A stretch of 64,000 bases of DNA, from assembly GCA_001296005.1 (NCBI GenBank), contig LJHR01000038.1, positions 1-64,000 on the forward strand. Reading direction: 5' to 3'. The first letter of the stretch is position 1. Every line of letters begins with the position of its first letter. The notes beneath the pieces are model-generated. The model was given only the letters and a program-made list of their open reading frames with translations, made no database searches and was not told where the DNA came from. This DNA is from an alpha proteobacterium AAP38 (GTDB lineage: Bacteria > Pseudomonadota > Alphaproteobacteria > Azospirillales > Azospirillaceae). Shown here in pieces: positions 18,760 through 28,464 of this stretch. Position numbers and translations under genes: made by a program.

Positions 18760-19587
18760 GTGGTGCTTGCCGTCACACCTGCCGAAAACGTAAATGAATA
18801 TTCAATATTCCACGCGCATGCTGCGCCCGACCGCAAACCGTGCAGGATACCGGAATTGGATGAGATCAATGTCGCCCCCGGCAAGTTGCTGATCAAGGAG
18901 GGGGACTGGTCGGGCGATGCGTTTCTGATCACCGCCGGCCGGGTGGAGGTGTTCCGCGCCGTCAATGGTGTCAAGAACCGGCTGGCCACGCTGGGGCCGG
19001 GCGAGATTGCGGGGGAGATGGGGCTGATCGACAATGCCCCACGCTCGGCCTGCATCGCGACGATGGAGCCGACGCGCCTGATCGTCATTTCCCGTGACGT
19101 ATTCGTGAAGCAGCTGCGCGCGGCCCCGCCGCTGGTGCGGTTCGTGCTGCATTCGCTGGTCCGCACGCTCCGCGCCCTGAACGGCATTCCCACCGACAAT
19201 GGCGACCCGATCTTCAGCGATGATCCCATTGTGTCGGAGCGCACGCACAAGTTGCTGCGCCGTGACACATTCGCGCCGGGCCGCACCATCTTCCGCCGGG
19301 GGGATGAGGCGCACTGCGCCTATCTGATCCAGTCGGGTCTGGTGGAGATCACGCGCGAAATGCCCGACGGTCAATCGATGGTGCTGGGCCATGCCGGCGC
19401 CGGCTCCGTCTTCGGTGAAATGGCCCTGCTGCGCGATGCCAACCGCGCTGCCACGGTGACCGCCGTGGACCTGACCGTGTGCGAGGTGATCCAGCGCCAG
19501 CGGTTTGAAGAACTGCTGCGCGCCGCCCCGACGCTGATTCGTCAGCTGATCAATTCCTATGTGGGGCGCATCGAACGCGGCATCTGA
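18760..19587 (+). CDS. Tandem cyclic-nucleotide-binding-domain protein
   Basis: A protein of about 275 residues made almost entirely of two cNMP-binding (CAP_ED) domains. Domain 1 spans about residues 35-135 (KLLIKEGDWSGDAFLITAG, phosphate-binding cassette GEMGLIDNAPRSACIAT). Domain 2 spans about 165-262 (FRRGDEAHCAYLIQSG, cassette FGEMALLRDANRAATVTA). Both cassettes keep the Gly-Glu and the arginine that contacts the cyclic phosphate, so ligand binding is plausible in each. There is no HTH or output domain, unlike Crp/Fnr proteins. The start is uncertain: GTG 18760 follows an AGGA-like site, and no ATG lies in frame before domain 1. Divergent from the phosphodiesterase-like gene and upstream of a diguanylate cyclase. 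Confidence 0.85.
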   Translation: MVLAVTPAENVNEYSIFHAHAAPDRKPCRIPELDEINVAPGKLLIKEGDWSGDAFLITAGRVEVFRAVNGVKNRLATLGPGEIAGEMGLIDNAPRSACIATMEPTRLIVISRDVFVKQLRAAPPLVRFVLHSLVRTLRALNGIPTDNGDPIFSDDPIVSERTHKLLRRDTFAPGRTIFRRGDEAHCAYLIQSGLVEITREMPDGQSMVLGHAGAGSVFGEMALLRDANRAATVTAVDLTVCEVIQRQRFEELLRAAPTLIRQLINSYVGRIERGI

Positions 19588-19707
19588 TCCGGCCTCTCCT
19601 TGCCCGTTCCCCTTGCAGGAATGGACACGCTAAACCCCATACGCACGTATTCTTTCTGCTTACCCATTGCCGGATAACCGGAAAGGTGTAGCATTAAGGC
19701 GAACAAC

Positions 19708-20907
19708 ATGGGTTCAGTGATGCTGCCGGCCCTGGATTTGGCCTCGATCTTCATTGCGAATGCCGTCGTCACGGGTGTGGCGGCGCTCGTCCTGCGTTTT
19801 ATCCGGCGCTATCATCCCGATCTGGCGGGTATCGGCCATTGGGCCTTGGGGCAGGCCTGTTACGCGGTCGGGTTCGTCCTTCTTTACTTCTCCATGATGG
19901 ACCCGTTTCAACGGTCATCCCTGCCCGGCTTCTTCTTCGCCATTGGCGGCACCCTGCTGACCAGCCTGGGCTTTTACCGCTTCCTGCGCCTGCCGGGCCG
20001 GCCGGAACCCTATGGTCTGGCCTTCTTCCTGCTGGTGGTCGGCTTCTGCCTCGTCGTGTCGATGGTGCTGGAGGAACCGGGCTACATCATGGCCGCGACC
20101 GTCACGGCACAGGGCGTGATCAGCACGTTCAACTTCCTGCTGCTGCGCCGCCATGCCAGCGGGGCGATGCGTCCGGCGGCACTGACATTGGCAGTGCTCC
20201 ATGCGCTTTGGGCGCTGCTCAGCCTGATACGCGCCCTGTTCATCATCGGCACAGGGTTCGACACGCAGGTCGCCATTTCCATGATGCCCGTCTCCATGCT
20301 GGGCGGCACCTTCCTGCTGACCTGCCACGCCCTGGGTCTGGTCTGGATGATCGTGGGCCGCATGCAAGAACATCTGGTGCATCAGGCCGCGACCGACCCG
20401 CTGACCGGGGCCTTGAACCGCCGGGCACTGCAGGCACGCTTGGAACAGGAACGGGCCCGCGTGATGCGCGAAGGCGGCGGCTTCGCACTGGCCACCTTTG
20501 ACCTGGATCATTTCAAACTGTTGAACGACACGCACGGCCATGTCGTGGGCGACGCCACCCTGGTGGGCGTGGTGAATGCCGCCGGCACCCTGCTGCGGCC
20601 TGTCGATGCCGTCGCCCGGTTGGGTGGCGAGGAATTCTGTCTGCTGCTGCCCGACGTGACCGGTGACGGTGCCGTGGATATGGCGGAACGGCTGCGCCGC
20701 TCGCTGGAGGGGCTGAACATCAGCAGCACCAGCGGCCCCGTCGCTGTGGCCGCCAGTTTCGGTGTCGCCTGGTACGGCACCCATGGCCATGACTGGCCGA
20801 CCCTGCTGAAGGCCGCCGACAGCGCGCTTTACTGTGCCAAGCGCAATGGCCGCAACCGGGTGGAGGTGGCAAACCCCCTGACAGACGCCGACCTGCGCAG
20901 CGCCTGA
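19708..20907 (+). CDS. Membrane-bound diguanylate cyclase (GGDEF)
   Basis: A 399-residue inner-membrane protein that should make cyclic di-GMP from two GTP. The N-terminal 220 residues form about six or seven hydrophobic segments (a MASE-like sensor, for example LDLASIFIANAVVTGVAALV and FGLLL-type helices). A short linker leads to a GGDEF domain from about residue 232 (DPLTGALNRRAL). The active-site loop is GGEEF (306-310), a catalytically competent variant. An RxxD inhibitory I-site (Arg-297 to Asp-300) stands exactly five residues upstream, so product feedback inhibition is expected. No EAL domain follows. Its position near the large adhesin and RTX genes would suit a biofilm role; that is inference. 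Confidence 0.94.
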   Translation: MGSVMLPALDLASIFIANAVVTGVAALVLRFIRRYHPDLAGIGHWALGQACYAVGFVLLYFSMMDPFQRSSLPGFFFAIGGTLLTSLGFYRFLRLPGRPEPYGLAFFLLVVGFCLVVSMVLEEPGYIMAATVTAQGVISTFNFLLLRRHASGAMRPAALTLAVLHALWALLSLIRALFIIGTGFDTQVAISMMPVSMLGGTFLLTCHALGLVWMIVGRMQEHLVHQAATDPLTGALNRRALQARLEQERARVMREGGGFALATFDLDHFKLLNDTHGHVVGDATLVGVVNAAGTLLRPVDAVARLGGEEFCLLLPDVTGDGAVDMAERLRRSLEGLNISSTSGPVAVAASFGVAWYGTHGHDWPTLLKAADSALYCAKRNGRNRVEVANPLTDADLRSA

Positions 20908-20912
20908 CCCGG

Positions 20913-23822
20913 TTACAGCCCGATCGACCCCGCCGCCAAGGTTCCGACGCCCGTCAGGCTGATGGCGAAATCGGCATTGCCGTCCCCATCCACGTCGCCC
21001 AGCACCTGCAGATCAGCGCCCACCACCTGGATGCGCAGCTGCCCGGCGACATTGCTGAAGGCCGCCGTGCCGACGAAGGTGAAGGCATCGTCGCCCGCCG
21101 TGGCGCTGTTGGCATCGATGGCGGTCAGGTCGATCTGGTCGCCCTGCGCCACCACGAAATCGCTGATGGTAACGGGGGTCGCCGCCGGGCTGTCGGCCAC
21201 GGTGGCCAGAACGAAACTGTCACCGCCCAGCCCGCCGGTCAGCGTATCCGCCCCGCCACCACCGGTCAGGGTATCGGCACCGGCCCCGCCCGTTATGACA
21301 TTGGCCAGCGCGTTGCCGGTGCCCGTAAAGGTGCCCGTGCCCGCATAGGTCAGGTTTTCGACCTCGGCCACCAAGGTCAGGCTGGCCAGATCGGTGCGGA
21401 TCGTGTCCGTCCCCTCACCGGCCAGTTCCACCACCACATCCGTGGCGGCATCGACAACATAGACATCATTGCCCAGCCCGCCGGTCATGCTGTCGCTGCC
21501 GGCCCCACCATCCAGCACGTCATCGCCGCCGCCACCCGTGATGGTGTTGTCCAGCGCATTGCCGGTGCCCGCGAAATTGCCGCTGCCCGTATAGGTCATC
21601 ACCTCGACATTGGCCGCCAGCGTCAGGCTGGCCGCACTGGTGCGGACCGTATCCGTCCCCTCGCCCGCCGCCTCGACCACCACATCCGTGGCCGCGTCGA
21701 TGATATAGGTATCTTCGCCGGTCCCGCCGATCATGCGGTCGCTGCCGCCGCCGCCATCCAGACTGTCGTTGCCAGCCCCACCCGTCAGGGTGTCATTGCC
21801 GGTCCCGCCCGAGATCAGGTTGGCGCTGTCATTGCCTGTGCCGGTGAAGGCGACCGTCCCCGAATAGGTCAGGTTCTCCACCTCGGCGGCCAGGGTGAAG
21901 CTGGCCAGGGATGTGCGGACGGTGTCCGTCCCTTCGCCGGCCAGTTCGGTGATGCTATCGCTGCCGGCATTGACGATATAGACATCGTTGCCGGCCCCGC
22001 CGGTCAACTGGTCAATTCCCGCACCGCCATCCAGCGTGTCATCACCAGCCCCACCATCCAGCGTATCGGCACCCGCCCCGCCCGTGATGGAATTGGCCAC
22101 AGCATTGCCCGTGCCCGTAAAATCGCCGATACCGATAAAGGCCAGATGCTCCAGATCGGCGGCCAGCGTATAGGATGCCAGGCGGGAATTGACCGTATCG
22201 GTCCCCTCACCCGCCAGTTCAACGATCACATCACCGGCATCATCGACGACATAGGTGTCGTTGCCGACACCGCCCGTCATGCTGTCGGCCCCCGACCCGC
22301 CATCCAGCGTGTCATTGCCGGCCAGCCCCGTCAGCGTGTCATCGCCGCCCCCGCCCCGGATGCTGTTATCAGCGGCATTGCCAAGGCCGGTGAAGTTGCC
22401 GGCCCCCGTATATTGCAAATTCTCGAAATCGGTCAGCAGCGTATAGGTGGCGAGGCTGGTTCGCACAGTATCGGTGCCCGCACCCGCCGCCTCATTGATG
22501 ACATCGGCAAGGCTGTCGACGACATAGGTGTCGTTGCCGGCCCCACCGGTCAGCGTATCAGCGCCCGCACCGCCATCCAGGGTGTCATTGCCGATACCGC
22601 CGGTGATGGAATTGTCCAGGCTGTTGCCTATGCCATTGAAATTGCTGGTGCCCAGATACAGCAGATTGTTCTGCGTGCCGGTCAGGGTAAAGGTGGAGGC
22701 CGTGGTGTTAACCGTCACCCGCCCCGTACTGTCCACCGTTTCATAGGAATAGCCGAAGTCGGACGTATCCAGGGTGCCGGTGAACCCCTGCACCCGGAAG
22801 ATGAAATCATCGGCCCCTAGGTTGCTGCTGCGCCCCGGCCCGGAAACCACCAGATAAACCTCGCCCAGATAGCTGAACAGTCCGGCCCTGTTATTTTCAT
22901 AAAGCGGCTGTCCCTTCGCGAACAGGAAGTTCATGGCGGCGTAGAAGGAATTGCCCGTGGCCCGCAGCACTCCGCCCGACGCCACGGAAGTGACCGCAAA
23001 CGGCAGTTCCACACTATCGGCCAGCGCCACGCCATTGCCGCCGAAATCGATACCGACCAGCGTATCCATGCTATTGAAGGTCAGGGTGGATTCCTTGCGC
23101 GTTTCGGAAACGCGGGAGAAAACGAACCGGTCCGCCCCTGATCCGGCAACCAGCCTGTCCAGCCCCAGCCCGCCGACCAGCACATCATCGCCGGCGGTGG
23201 CGATCAGAGTATCATTGCCCTGTCCCCCCACCAGACTGTCATTGCCATAGCCGCCGATCAGGCTGTCATCACCCGATCCGCCGATCAGGGTATCATTGCC
23301 CAGGCCGCCATCGATCGTGTCGTTGCCGTCGCCGCCATCGATATAGTTCTCGAACCGGTCCTTGATATCACCGCGCAGCCGCTCGGCAGTGCTGTTGTCA
23401 AAGGTCTGGATCTGCACCGGCCCCTGGATCATCTCCACCTGCAGGCTGAACAGGCGCGGCGCACTGCCCGTCCCCTCATTGTCAAAGGCGGTGATGGTGC
23501 CCGTGGTCTTGTCGACGGCATAGATGATGACGCTGTGCGGCTCCACGATGGTGCCGTTGTTCCAGAAGAAATGCAGGATCTCGCCCGTCTGCAAATTCCG
23601 GTACATGTTCTTCAGGTCTTTGACCGCCACCGTCCGGTAATCGGACCAGCTATCCAGCCGGTCATCCACCATCACCACCGTGTCGGTGGACCCGTTGGTC
23701 ACCCGTTCGCCGCCAAAGATCATGCCCGCATCGTTCAGGACGGTGCGGAACAGTTCCATTTCGTCCGCCACCGGCTCACCAGCGGCGATCGCGGCATCAA
23801 GGACGGTCTTCAGGCTGGGCAT
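20913..23822 (-). CDS. RTX-type calcium-binding repeat protein, probably type I secreted
   Basis: A 969-residue protein. ATG 23822 has a GGAG site 7 bases upstream and is preferred to the in-frame upstream start at 23906. Residues 1-170 form a non-repetitive domain ([16 protein letters not shown], then [11 protein letters not shown]) that I do not recognise. A first block of nonapeptide repeats follows ([20 protein letters not shown]), then a globular stretch of about 170 residues, then at least six long units alternating [13 protein letters not shown]-type nonapeptides with [22 protein letters not shown] segments. The C-terminus ([18 protein letters not shown], then [16 protein letters not shown]) resembles the serralysin-type C-terminal region that carries type I secretion signals. 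No ABC exporter lies nearby. The gene converges with the diguanylate cyclase with only 5 bases between them. Confidence 0.9.
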   Translation of the reverse strand: MPSLKTVLDAAIAAGEPVADEMELFRTVLNDAGMIFGGERVTNGSTDTVVMVDDRLDSWSDYRTVAVKDLKNMYRNLQTGEILHFFWNNGTIVEPHSVIIYAVDKTTGTITAFDNEGTGSAPRLFSLQVEMIQGPVQIQTFDNSTAERLRGDIKDRFENYIDGGDGNDTIDGGLGNDTLIGGSGDDSLIGGYGNDSLVGGQGNDTLIATAGDDVLVGGLGLDRLVAGSGADRFVFSRVSETRKESTLTFNSMDTLVGIDFGGNGVALADSVELPFAVTSVASGGVLRATGNSFYAAMNFLFAKGQPLYENNRAGLFSYLGEVYLVVSGPGRSSNLGADDFIFRVQGFTGTLDTSDFGYSYETVDSTGRVTVNTTASTFTLTGTQNNLLYLGTSNFNGIGNSLDNSITGGIGNDTLDGGAGADTLTGGAGNDTYVVDSLADVINEAAGAGTDTVRTSLATYTLLTDFENLQYTGAGNFTGLGNAADNSIRGGGGDDTLTGLAGNDTLDGGSGADSMTGGVGNDTYVVDDAGDVIVELAGEGTDTVNSRLASYTLAADLEHLAFIGIGDFTGTGNAVANSITGGAGADTLDGGAGDDTLDGGAGIDQLTGGAGNDVYIVNAGSDSITELAGEGTDTVRTSLASFTLAAEVENLTYSGTVAFTGTGNDSANLISGGTGNDTLTGGAGNDSLDGGGGSDRMIGGTGEDTYIIDAATDVVVEAAGEGTDTVRTSAASLTLAANVEVMTYTGSGNFAGTGNALDNTITGGGGDDVLDGGAGSDSMTGGLGNDVYVVDAATDVVVELAGEGTDTIRTDLASLTLVAEVENLTYAGTGTFTGTGNALANVITGGAGADTLTGGGGADTLTGGLGGDSFVLATVADSPAATPVTISDFVVAQGDQIDLTAIDANSATAGDDAFTFVGTAAFSNVAGQLRIQVVGADLQVLGDVDGDGNADFAISLTGVGTLAAGSIGL

Positions 23823-23920
23823 GGGCGGACTCCGGGCGGTAAATAATTCCCAGGACGCAAGGGGATTCCCGGCGCCCTGACCCTGTACAAGCAATTCATA
23901 CGCCAAGCAGCCGTCCTATG

Positions 23921-24106
23921 CTGCAGGCCGGCGACCGCCGGCCCGCGACCCCATGGTCGCGTAAGCCAAGCCGCCGGATGTCGGCGCCCGGCGCCTGAGG
24001 GCGTGCAATCAGCGGCCTGCCGCTGCAGGCCGGCGACCGCCGGCCCGCGACCCCATGGTCGCGTAAGCCAAGCCGACGGATGGCGGCGCCCGGCGCCTGA
24101 GGGCGC
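23921..24106. repeat. Two direct copies of an 83-base palindrome-rich unit
   Basis: Copy 1 (about 23921-24003) and copy 2 (about 24023-24106) are nearly identical with a 102-base period. Each holds three nested inverted repeats: GGCCGGCG/CGCCGGCC, GCGACC/GGTCGC around CCAT, and GGCGCC/GGCGCC. The unit lies between the start of the RTX gene and the end of the lacI-type gene, both on the minus strand. It could terminate the regulator transcript or be a REP/BIME-like element. No gene fits here. Confidence 0.85.
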
Positions 24107-24115
24107 GCATAGACC

Positions 24116-25147
24116 TCAAGTCCCCCGAACCACCAGCCGCGCGGGAAGGCTGACCGACGCCACTTCCTCTCCGTTGATCAGGGAGAGAATACGCCGCGCC
24201 AGCAGTTCGCCACCCGCCTGCCAATCCTGATGGACCGACGACAGCGGCGGTGTCAGACAGGCGCCCAGGGGCGTATCGTCGTAACCGATCACGGAAATCC
24301 GCTCCGGCACGGGAATACCCCGTTCCTGTAAGGCCTGCAGCGCCCCGATGGCCAGAAGATCGCTGGCGGCCAGCAGACAGTCGAACGCGGCCCCTCCCTC
24401 ATCGATCCACTGGGCAATCGCCGCCGACCCCGCCGCGATGCTGAATGGGCAGGAAATGCCGCCCACCAGATGTCCGCCGCCGGTGGCCAGGGCATCGCGA
24501 AATCCGTCATGGCGCTGCGCGATCTCGGCGTGGCTGGTGTCACCCAGAAAAAGGCCGCGCCGGCGTCCCATGGACAGGAAACGGTCGGCGGCCAGCGCCC
24601 CGCCCTGCCGGTTGTCCGACCCGACCGTCACATAATCATGCTCCGGCGCCTCGGCACCCCAGACGACCAGGGGCACGTCGCTGTCGGCCAGTTGCACCGC
24701 CGCCTCGTCATGGCTGCCCTGGCCCAGCAGGATGATGCCGTCTGCCGTCTGCACCGCCGGCATATGCACCCCGTCCCGCGTGGTCAGGACGACGGCATAG
24801 CCGATGCTGGTCAGTTCCTGGCAGATGCCGCCCATCAGCGCCATGGGGAACGGGTCGGACAGGGGCCGGTCGGGGCTGGGCTTCATCTCCACCACCACGG
24901 CCACGCTGTTGGACCGTTGCAGGCGCAGGCTGCGCGCCGACAGGTTCAGCTTATAGCCATGTTCCTTGGCCAGGGCCTGGATTTTGGCCCGCGTATCGGG
25001 CTTTACCGTCGGGCTGTCACGCAGGGCGCGCGACACCGTGATCTTCGATACCTGCGCCAATTCCGCCAGGTCGGCCATGGTCAAGCGGCCGGCGGGTGCG
25101 GCCTTGACTTCAATCTCGGGTCCGCGGGCGGCTGCGGGCTTGATCAT
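24116..25147 (-). CDS. LacI-family transcriptional repressor of the alpha-glucoside locus
   Basis: A 343-residue LacI/GalR-type regulator. After a basic N-terminal extension of about 23 residues comes the HTH (MADLAELAQVSKITVSRAL) with the hinge helix around NLSARSLRLQRSN, then a periplasmic-binding-protein-like effector domain (for example VGSDNRQGGALAADRFLSMG, DCLLAASDLLAIGALQALQ and VIGYDDTPLGACLTPPLSSV) that matches the family closely. A start at the internal Met (25078) is possible. It is divergent from the GH65 fusion gene, and the intergenic region contains inverted repeats overlapping a promoter, so it most likely represses the sugar operon until an alpha-glucoside inducer binds. The inducer cannot be read from the sequence. 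Confidence 0.92.
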   Translation of the reverse strand: MIKPAAARGPEIEVKAAPAGRLTMADLAELAQVSKITVSRALRDSPTVKPDTRAKIQALAKEHGYKLNLSARSLRLQRSNSVAVVVEMKPSPDRPLSDPFPMALMGGICQELTSIGYAVVLTTRDGVHMPAVQTADGIILLGQGSHDEAAVQLADSDVPLVVWGAEAPEHDYVTVGSDNRQGGALAADRFLSMGRRRGLFLGDTSHAEIAQRHDGFRDALATGGGHLVGGISCPFSIAAGSAAIAQWIDEGGAAFDCLLAASDLLAIGALQALQERGIPVPERISVIGYDDTPLGACLTPPLSSVHQDWQAGGELLARRILSLINGEEVASVSLPARLVVRGT

Positions 25148-25270
25148 CTGGCTTTCGGCGGGTGACGGGCGGGGAAGCCGACATTGGCATGGAAGGCGAT
25201 TTTTTCCAAGGGTTTGGCAACACCCAATCGCATAGGCCCAGCCCCCCTCTCCATACGTAGTCAGAAAAAT

Positions 25271-25311
25271 GACATCGATATCTTGACATCGATAACATTG
25301 ATGTTAGCTTA
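25271..25311 (+). promoter_or_regulatory. Promoter of the GH65 operon with overlapping LacI-type operators
   Basis: A consensus -35 TTGACA (25283-25288) is followed after 16 bases by TAGCTT (25305-25310), a fair -10. Two copies of GACATCGATA start at 25271 and 25285, each with a central CG as usual for LacI-family sites. A perfect inverted repeat TAACAT-TG-ATGTTA (25293-25306) fills the spacer. A repressor bound here would block polymerase. Assignment to the adjacent LacI protein is inference. Confidence 0.7.
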
Positions 25312-25366
25312 AGCGTCAACCACCGCATCATGGCGGTGGATCAAGCGTATCTTGGGGAGGTTTGCC

Positions 25367-28360
25367 GTGGCGGAGAGAGCATCTCACGTCCGCGCAGGAG
25401 ATGTGCGTGCCGATGCCGGGGATGGCTGGACCATCCGGGTTGCCGGGTTCAATCCGGAAACCGCGGCGCGTGACGAAAGCCTGTTCGCGCTGGCCAATGG
25501 CGCGCTGGGCGTACGCGGCGGCATCGACGGCGTGGACAGTGCCAGCGACGGCGCCTTTCTGGCGGCCTTCTTCGAACAGGCGCCGATCCATTATCATGAG
25601 AAATTCACCGGCTTTGCGCTTTCCACCGATACCCGCGTGCCCGTGGCCGATGCCAAGCATGTGCGGATCGTGCTGGACGGGGAAACCGTCACCCTGACGC
25701 CGGATTCCGGCCTTGTCCGCGAGTTGGACCTGTCCACGGGCCGCTTGCGCACCTCCATGCGCTATACGGCCAAGGCTGGCACCGTGGAGATCACCACCGA
25801 CCGTTTGGTCAGCCTTGCCCACCCCGGCCTGCTGGCCCTGCGCCTGACCATCCGTTCCCTGGATTATACCGGCCCCGTCACCTTGCTGTCGGACCTGCGC
25901 TGGGGCCGCCGGGCGGAGGGGCAGGGGGATGACCCACGCATCGGCGTCTCATTGGGCAGCGGTGGGGTGGACAGTTTCCCGGTGGAGGAAGACGGCATCC
26001 CCGTCGCCCTGCGTCAGACGGCCCGCCTGTCGCGCCGCACCTGTCTGCTGCGTCAGGATTATGTGCCCGGTCACGGTCTGTCATCCGATCAACCTTTCCT
26101 GACACTAGATAGCATCAGCCAGGCCTTCCATGCCGACCTGACGCCCGGAACAGAGGCCGGGCTGGTGAAGTTTGCCGCCTATGCCTGGGCCGATCATGAT
26201 GGCGATGTCGCCGCCCTGTTCGCCGATGCCGGTGCCACCCTGGCCGCCGCGCTTGCTGCCGGCTGGGACCGGGTCGCACAGGAACAGGCCGATGATCTGG
26301 CCCGCTTCTGGGCCGATGCCGATGTGGTGATCGATGGCGATGCGGGCCTGCAGCAGGCCATCCGTTTCAACCTGTTCCACCTGTACCAGTCCACGGGCCG
26401 TGACGGCGCCACCTCCATCGCGGCCAAGGGCCTGACGGGGGAAGGCTATGAGGGCCATTATTTCTGGGACACGGAAACCTTCATCCTGCCCGTGCTGGCT
26501 TTCACGGCCCCGCAACTGGCGCGGCGCATGCTGGAATACCGGATCGGCCGGCTGGACCGCGCCCGCGCCCATGCGCGCGGCATGGGGCACAGCACCGGTG
26601 CCCTGTTCCCCTGGCGCACCATCGCCGGCGATGAATGCTCGGCGCACTACCCCAGCGGGTCGGCGCAGTATCACATCAATGCCGACATCGCCTTTGCCGC
26701 GCGCCTTTATGAGGAAGCGACCGGCGACAGCGCCTTTCTTTACGCCCAGGCCGCCGAGATGCTGTTCGAAACGGCCCGCATCTGGCCGCAGGTGGGGCAT
26801 TTCAACGCCCGCAAGGGCGGGGCCTTCACCATTCATGAGGTGACGGGGCCGGACGAGTACACGGCACTCGTGAACAATAATTTCTACACCAACGCCATGG
26901 CCGCCGCCCATCTGGCCCATGCCGCCGATCTCTATCGCCGCATGGGCACCGACGCGCCCGGCGCGCTGTCCACCCTCGCCACCCGCATCGGCCTGACCGA
27001 GACAGAGGTGGCCCTGTGGCAGCGGGCGGCGGATAGCATGTACCTGCCCACCGACCCCGACCTGGGCGTCAGCCCGCAGGATGACGACTTCCTGTCCAAG
27101 CCCGTCTGGCCCTTCGCCGACACGCCGGCCGACAAATATCCGCTGCTGCTGCATTATCACCCGCTGGCCATCTATCGCCATCAGGTGTGCAAGCAGGCCG
27201 ACGTGGTGCTGGCCATGCTGCTGGCCGGCGACCGTTTCGATGCGGGCCTGAAGCGCCGCAATTTCGATTATTACGAAGCCGTAACAGTTCATGACAGCAC
27301 TCTGTCGCCCAGCAGCTACGGCATCCTGGCCGCAGAGCTGGGCGACAGCGAAAAGGCAATTCGTTACTTTACCGAAACGGCCCGCATCGATCTGGATGAC
27401 CTGCATGGCAATGCCAGCCACGGCGTGCATATGGCAGCCATGGCCGGAAGCTGGCTGGGCATCGCCTGGGGCTTTGGCGGCCTGCGTTGGCAGGGGGGCA
27501 TCGCGCGCTTTGCCCCCATCCTGCCCCCCGGCTGGACCCGCTATGGCTTCGGCATCACCTGGCAGGGCCGCCGCCTGCGGGTAACGGTTGATCAGGTGGG
27601 CACCACCTATCGCCTGCTGTCGGGCGAGGCCCTGACCATCCATCACCAGGGCGCACCCGTTACCTTGACGCCGGGTCAGGATACCGCCATCGCCCACAGC
27701 CCCTTCCCCGCCCCGGTCAAGGCCATCATCTTCGACCTGGATGGCGTTCTGACCGACACGGCGGAGGGCCATTATCAGGCTTGGCAGCGTCTGGCGAACG
27801 AACTGCGCGTGCCCTTCAACCGCGAAAAGAACGAAGCGCTGAAGGGCATCGACCGCATGGGCAGCCTGGAACGCATCCTGGCCGGCTCTGCCATCACCCT
27901 GACCGAAGCCGAGAAGCTGGACGCCGCATCGCGGAAGAACGGCTATTACCAGGACCTGATCGCAAGGTTCAGCCCCGACGATTTGTTCGACGGCGTCCGC
28001 GACCTGCTGCTGGCCGCCAAGGCAGCCGGGCTGAAGCTGGGCGTGGCGTCGGCCAGCCGCAACGCCCCCACCCTTTTGACGCGCCTTGGCATCATCGACC
28101 TGTTCGACCATGTCGCCGATGCGGGTGCCATCCCCAATCCCAAGCCTGCCCCAGACATTTTCCTGTCCGTGGCCAAGGCTCTGGATGTCCCCCCGCCCGC
28201 GTGCCTGGGCGTGGAGGACAGCATGGCCGGGATCACCGCCATCAAAGAAGCCGGCATGCCGGCGCTGGGTATCGGTGATCCCGCCATCCTGACCGAAGCC
28301 GATGAGGTCATCGGCCATATACGCGAATTCCGGCTGGACCGTTTCGTCCGCCCGGCATGA
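25367..28360 (+). CDS. Fusion of GH65 disaccharide phosphorylase and beta-phosphoglucomutase
   Basis: A 997-residue protein. GTG 25367 stands 6 bases after GGGGAGG, so it is preferred to the TTG at 25352 that overlaps the ribosome-binding site. Residues about 15-770 are a complete GH65 phosphorylase: N-terminal beta-sandwich (FNPETAARDESLFALANGALG), (alpha/alpha)6 barrel with the general acid in VTGPDEYT (about Glu-497) and the phosphate-site blocks CKQADVVLAM and HDSTLSPSSYG. Residues about 785-997 are a HAD-type beta-phosphoglucomutase: FDLDGVLTDT (nucleophile about Asp-790, acid/base Asp-792), SASRNAP and GVEDSMAGI. Phosphorolysis of an alpha-glucosyl disaccharide (maltose, kojibiose, nigerose or trehalose type) gives beta-glucose 1-phosphate, which the second domain turns into glucose 6-phosphate. 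The fusion would channel this intermediate. Cytoplasmic, first gene of the operon. Confidence 0.95.
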   Translation: MAERASHVRAGDVRADAGDGWTIRVAGFNPETAARDESLFALANGALGVRGGIDGVDSASDGAFLAAFFEQAPIHYHEKFTGFALSTDTRVPVADAKHVRIVLDGETVTLTPDSGLVRELDLSTGRLRTSMRYTAKAGTVEITTDRLVSLAHPGLLALRLTIRSLDYTGPVTLLSDLRWGRRAEGQGDDPRIGVSLGSGGVDSFPVEEDGIPVALRQTARLSRRTCLLRQDYVPGHGLSSDQPFLTLDSISQAFHADLTPGTEAGLVKFAAYAWADHDGDVAALFADAGATLAAALAAGWDRVAQEQADDLARFWADADVVIDGDAGLQQAIRFNLFHLYQSTGRDGATSIAAKGLTGEGYEGHYFWDTETFILPVLAFTAPQLARRMLEYRIGRLDRARAHARGMGHSTGALFPWRTIAGDECSAHYPSGSAQYHINADIAFAARLYEEATGDSAFLYAQAAEMLFETARIWPQVGHFNARKGGAFTIHEVTGPDEYTALVNNNFYTNAMAAAHLAHAADLYRRMGTDAPGALSTLATRIGLTETEVALWQRAADSMYLPTDPDLGVSPQDDDFLSKPVWPFADTPADKYPLLLHYHPLAIYRHQVCKQADVVLAMLLAGDRFDAGLKRRNFDYYEAVTVHDSTLSPSSYGILAAELGDSEKAIRYFTETARIDLDDLHGNASHGVHMAAMAGSWLGIAWGFGGLRWQGGIARFAPILPPGWTRYGFGITWQGRRLRVTVDQVGTTYRLLSGEALTIHHQGAPVTLTPGQDTAIAHSPFPAPVKAIIFDLDGVLTDTAEGHYQAWQRLANELRVPFNREKNEALKGIDRMGSLERILAGSAITLTEAEKLDAASRKNGYYQDLIARFSPDDLFDGVRDLLLAAKAAGLKLGVASASRNAPTLLTRLGIIDLFDHVADAGAIPNPKPAPDIFLSVAKALDVPPPACLGVEDSMAGITAIKEAGMPALGIGDPAILTEADEVIGHIREFRLDRFVRPA

Positions 28361-28464
28361 CAATCCGGGCGCCATCCCGAGAGGGGGGAGTGTCGCCCGG
28401 ACGGAAAACAAGCACAGCCCATCAATCAAGAAGCATCCGGGTGATGCTCATACGGGAGGTCCCT

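Noticed and set aside
23921-24106. CRISPR-like array
   Set aside because: Only two units with a short spacer and nested palindromes; no cas genes, and the repeat is 83 bases, far too long.
26105-28429. A 774-codon minus-strand open frame over the GH65 fusion
   Set aside because: Shadow of the GH65-phosphoglucomutase gene, no ribosome-binding site or family match.
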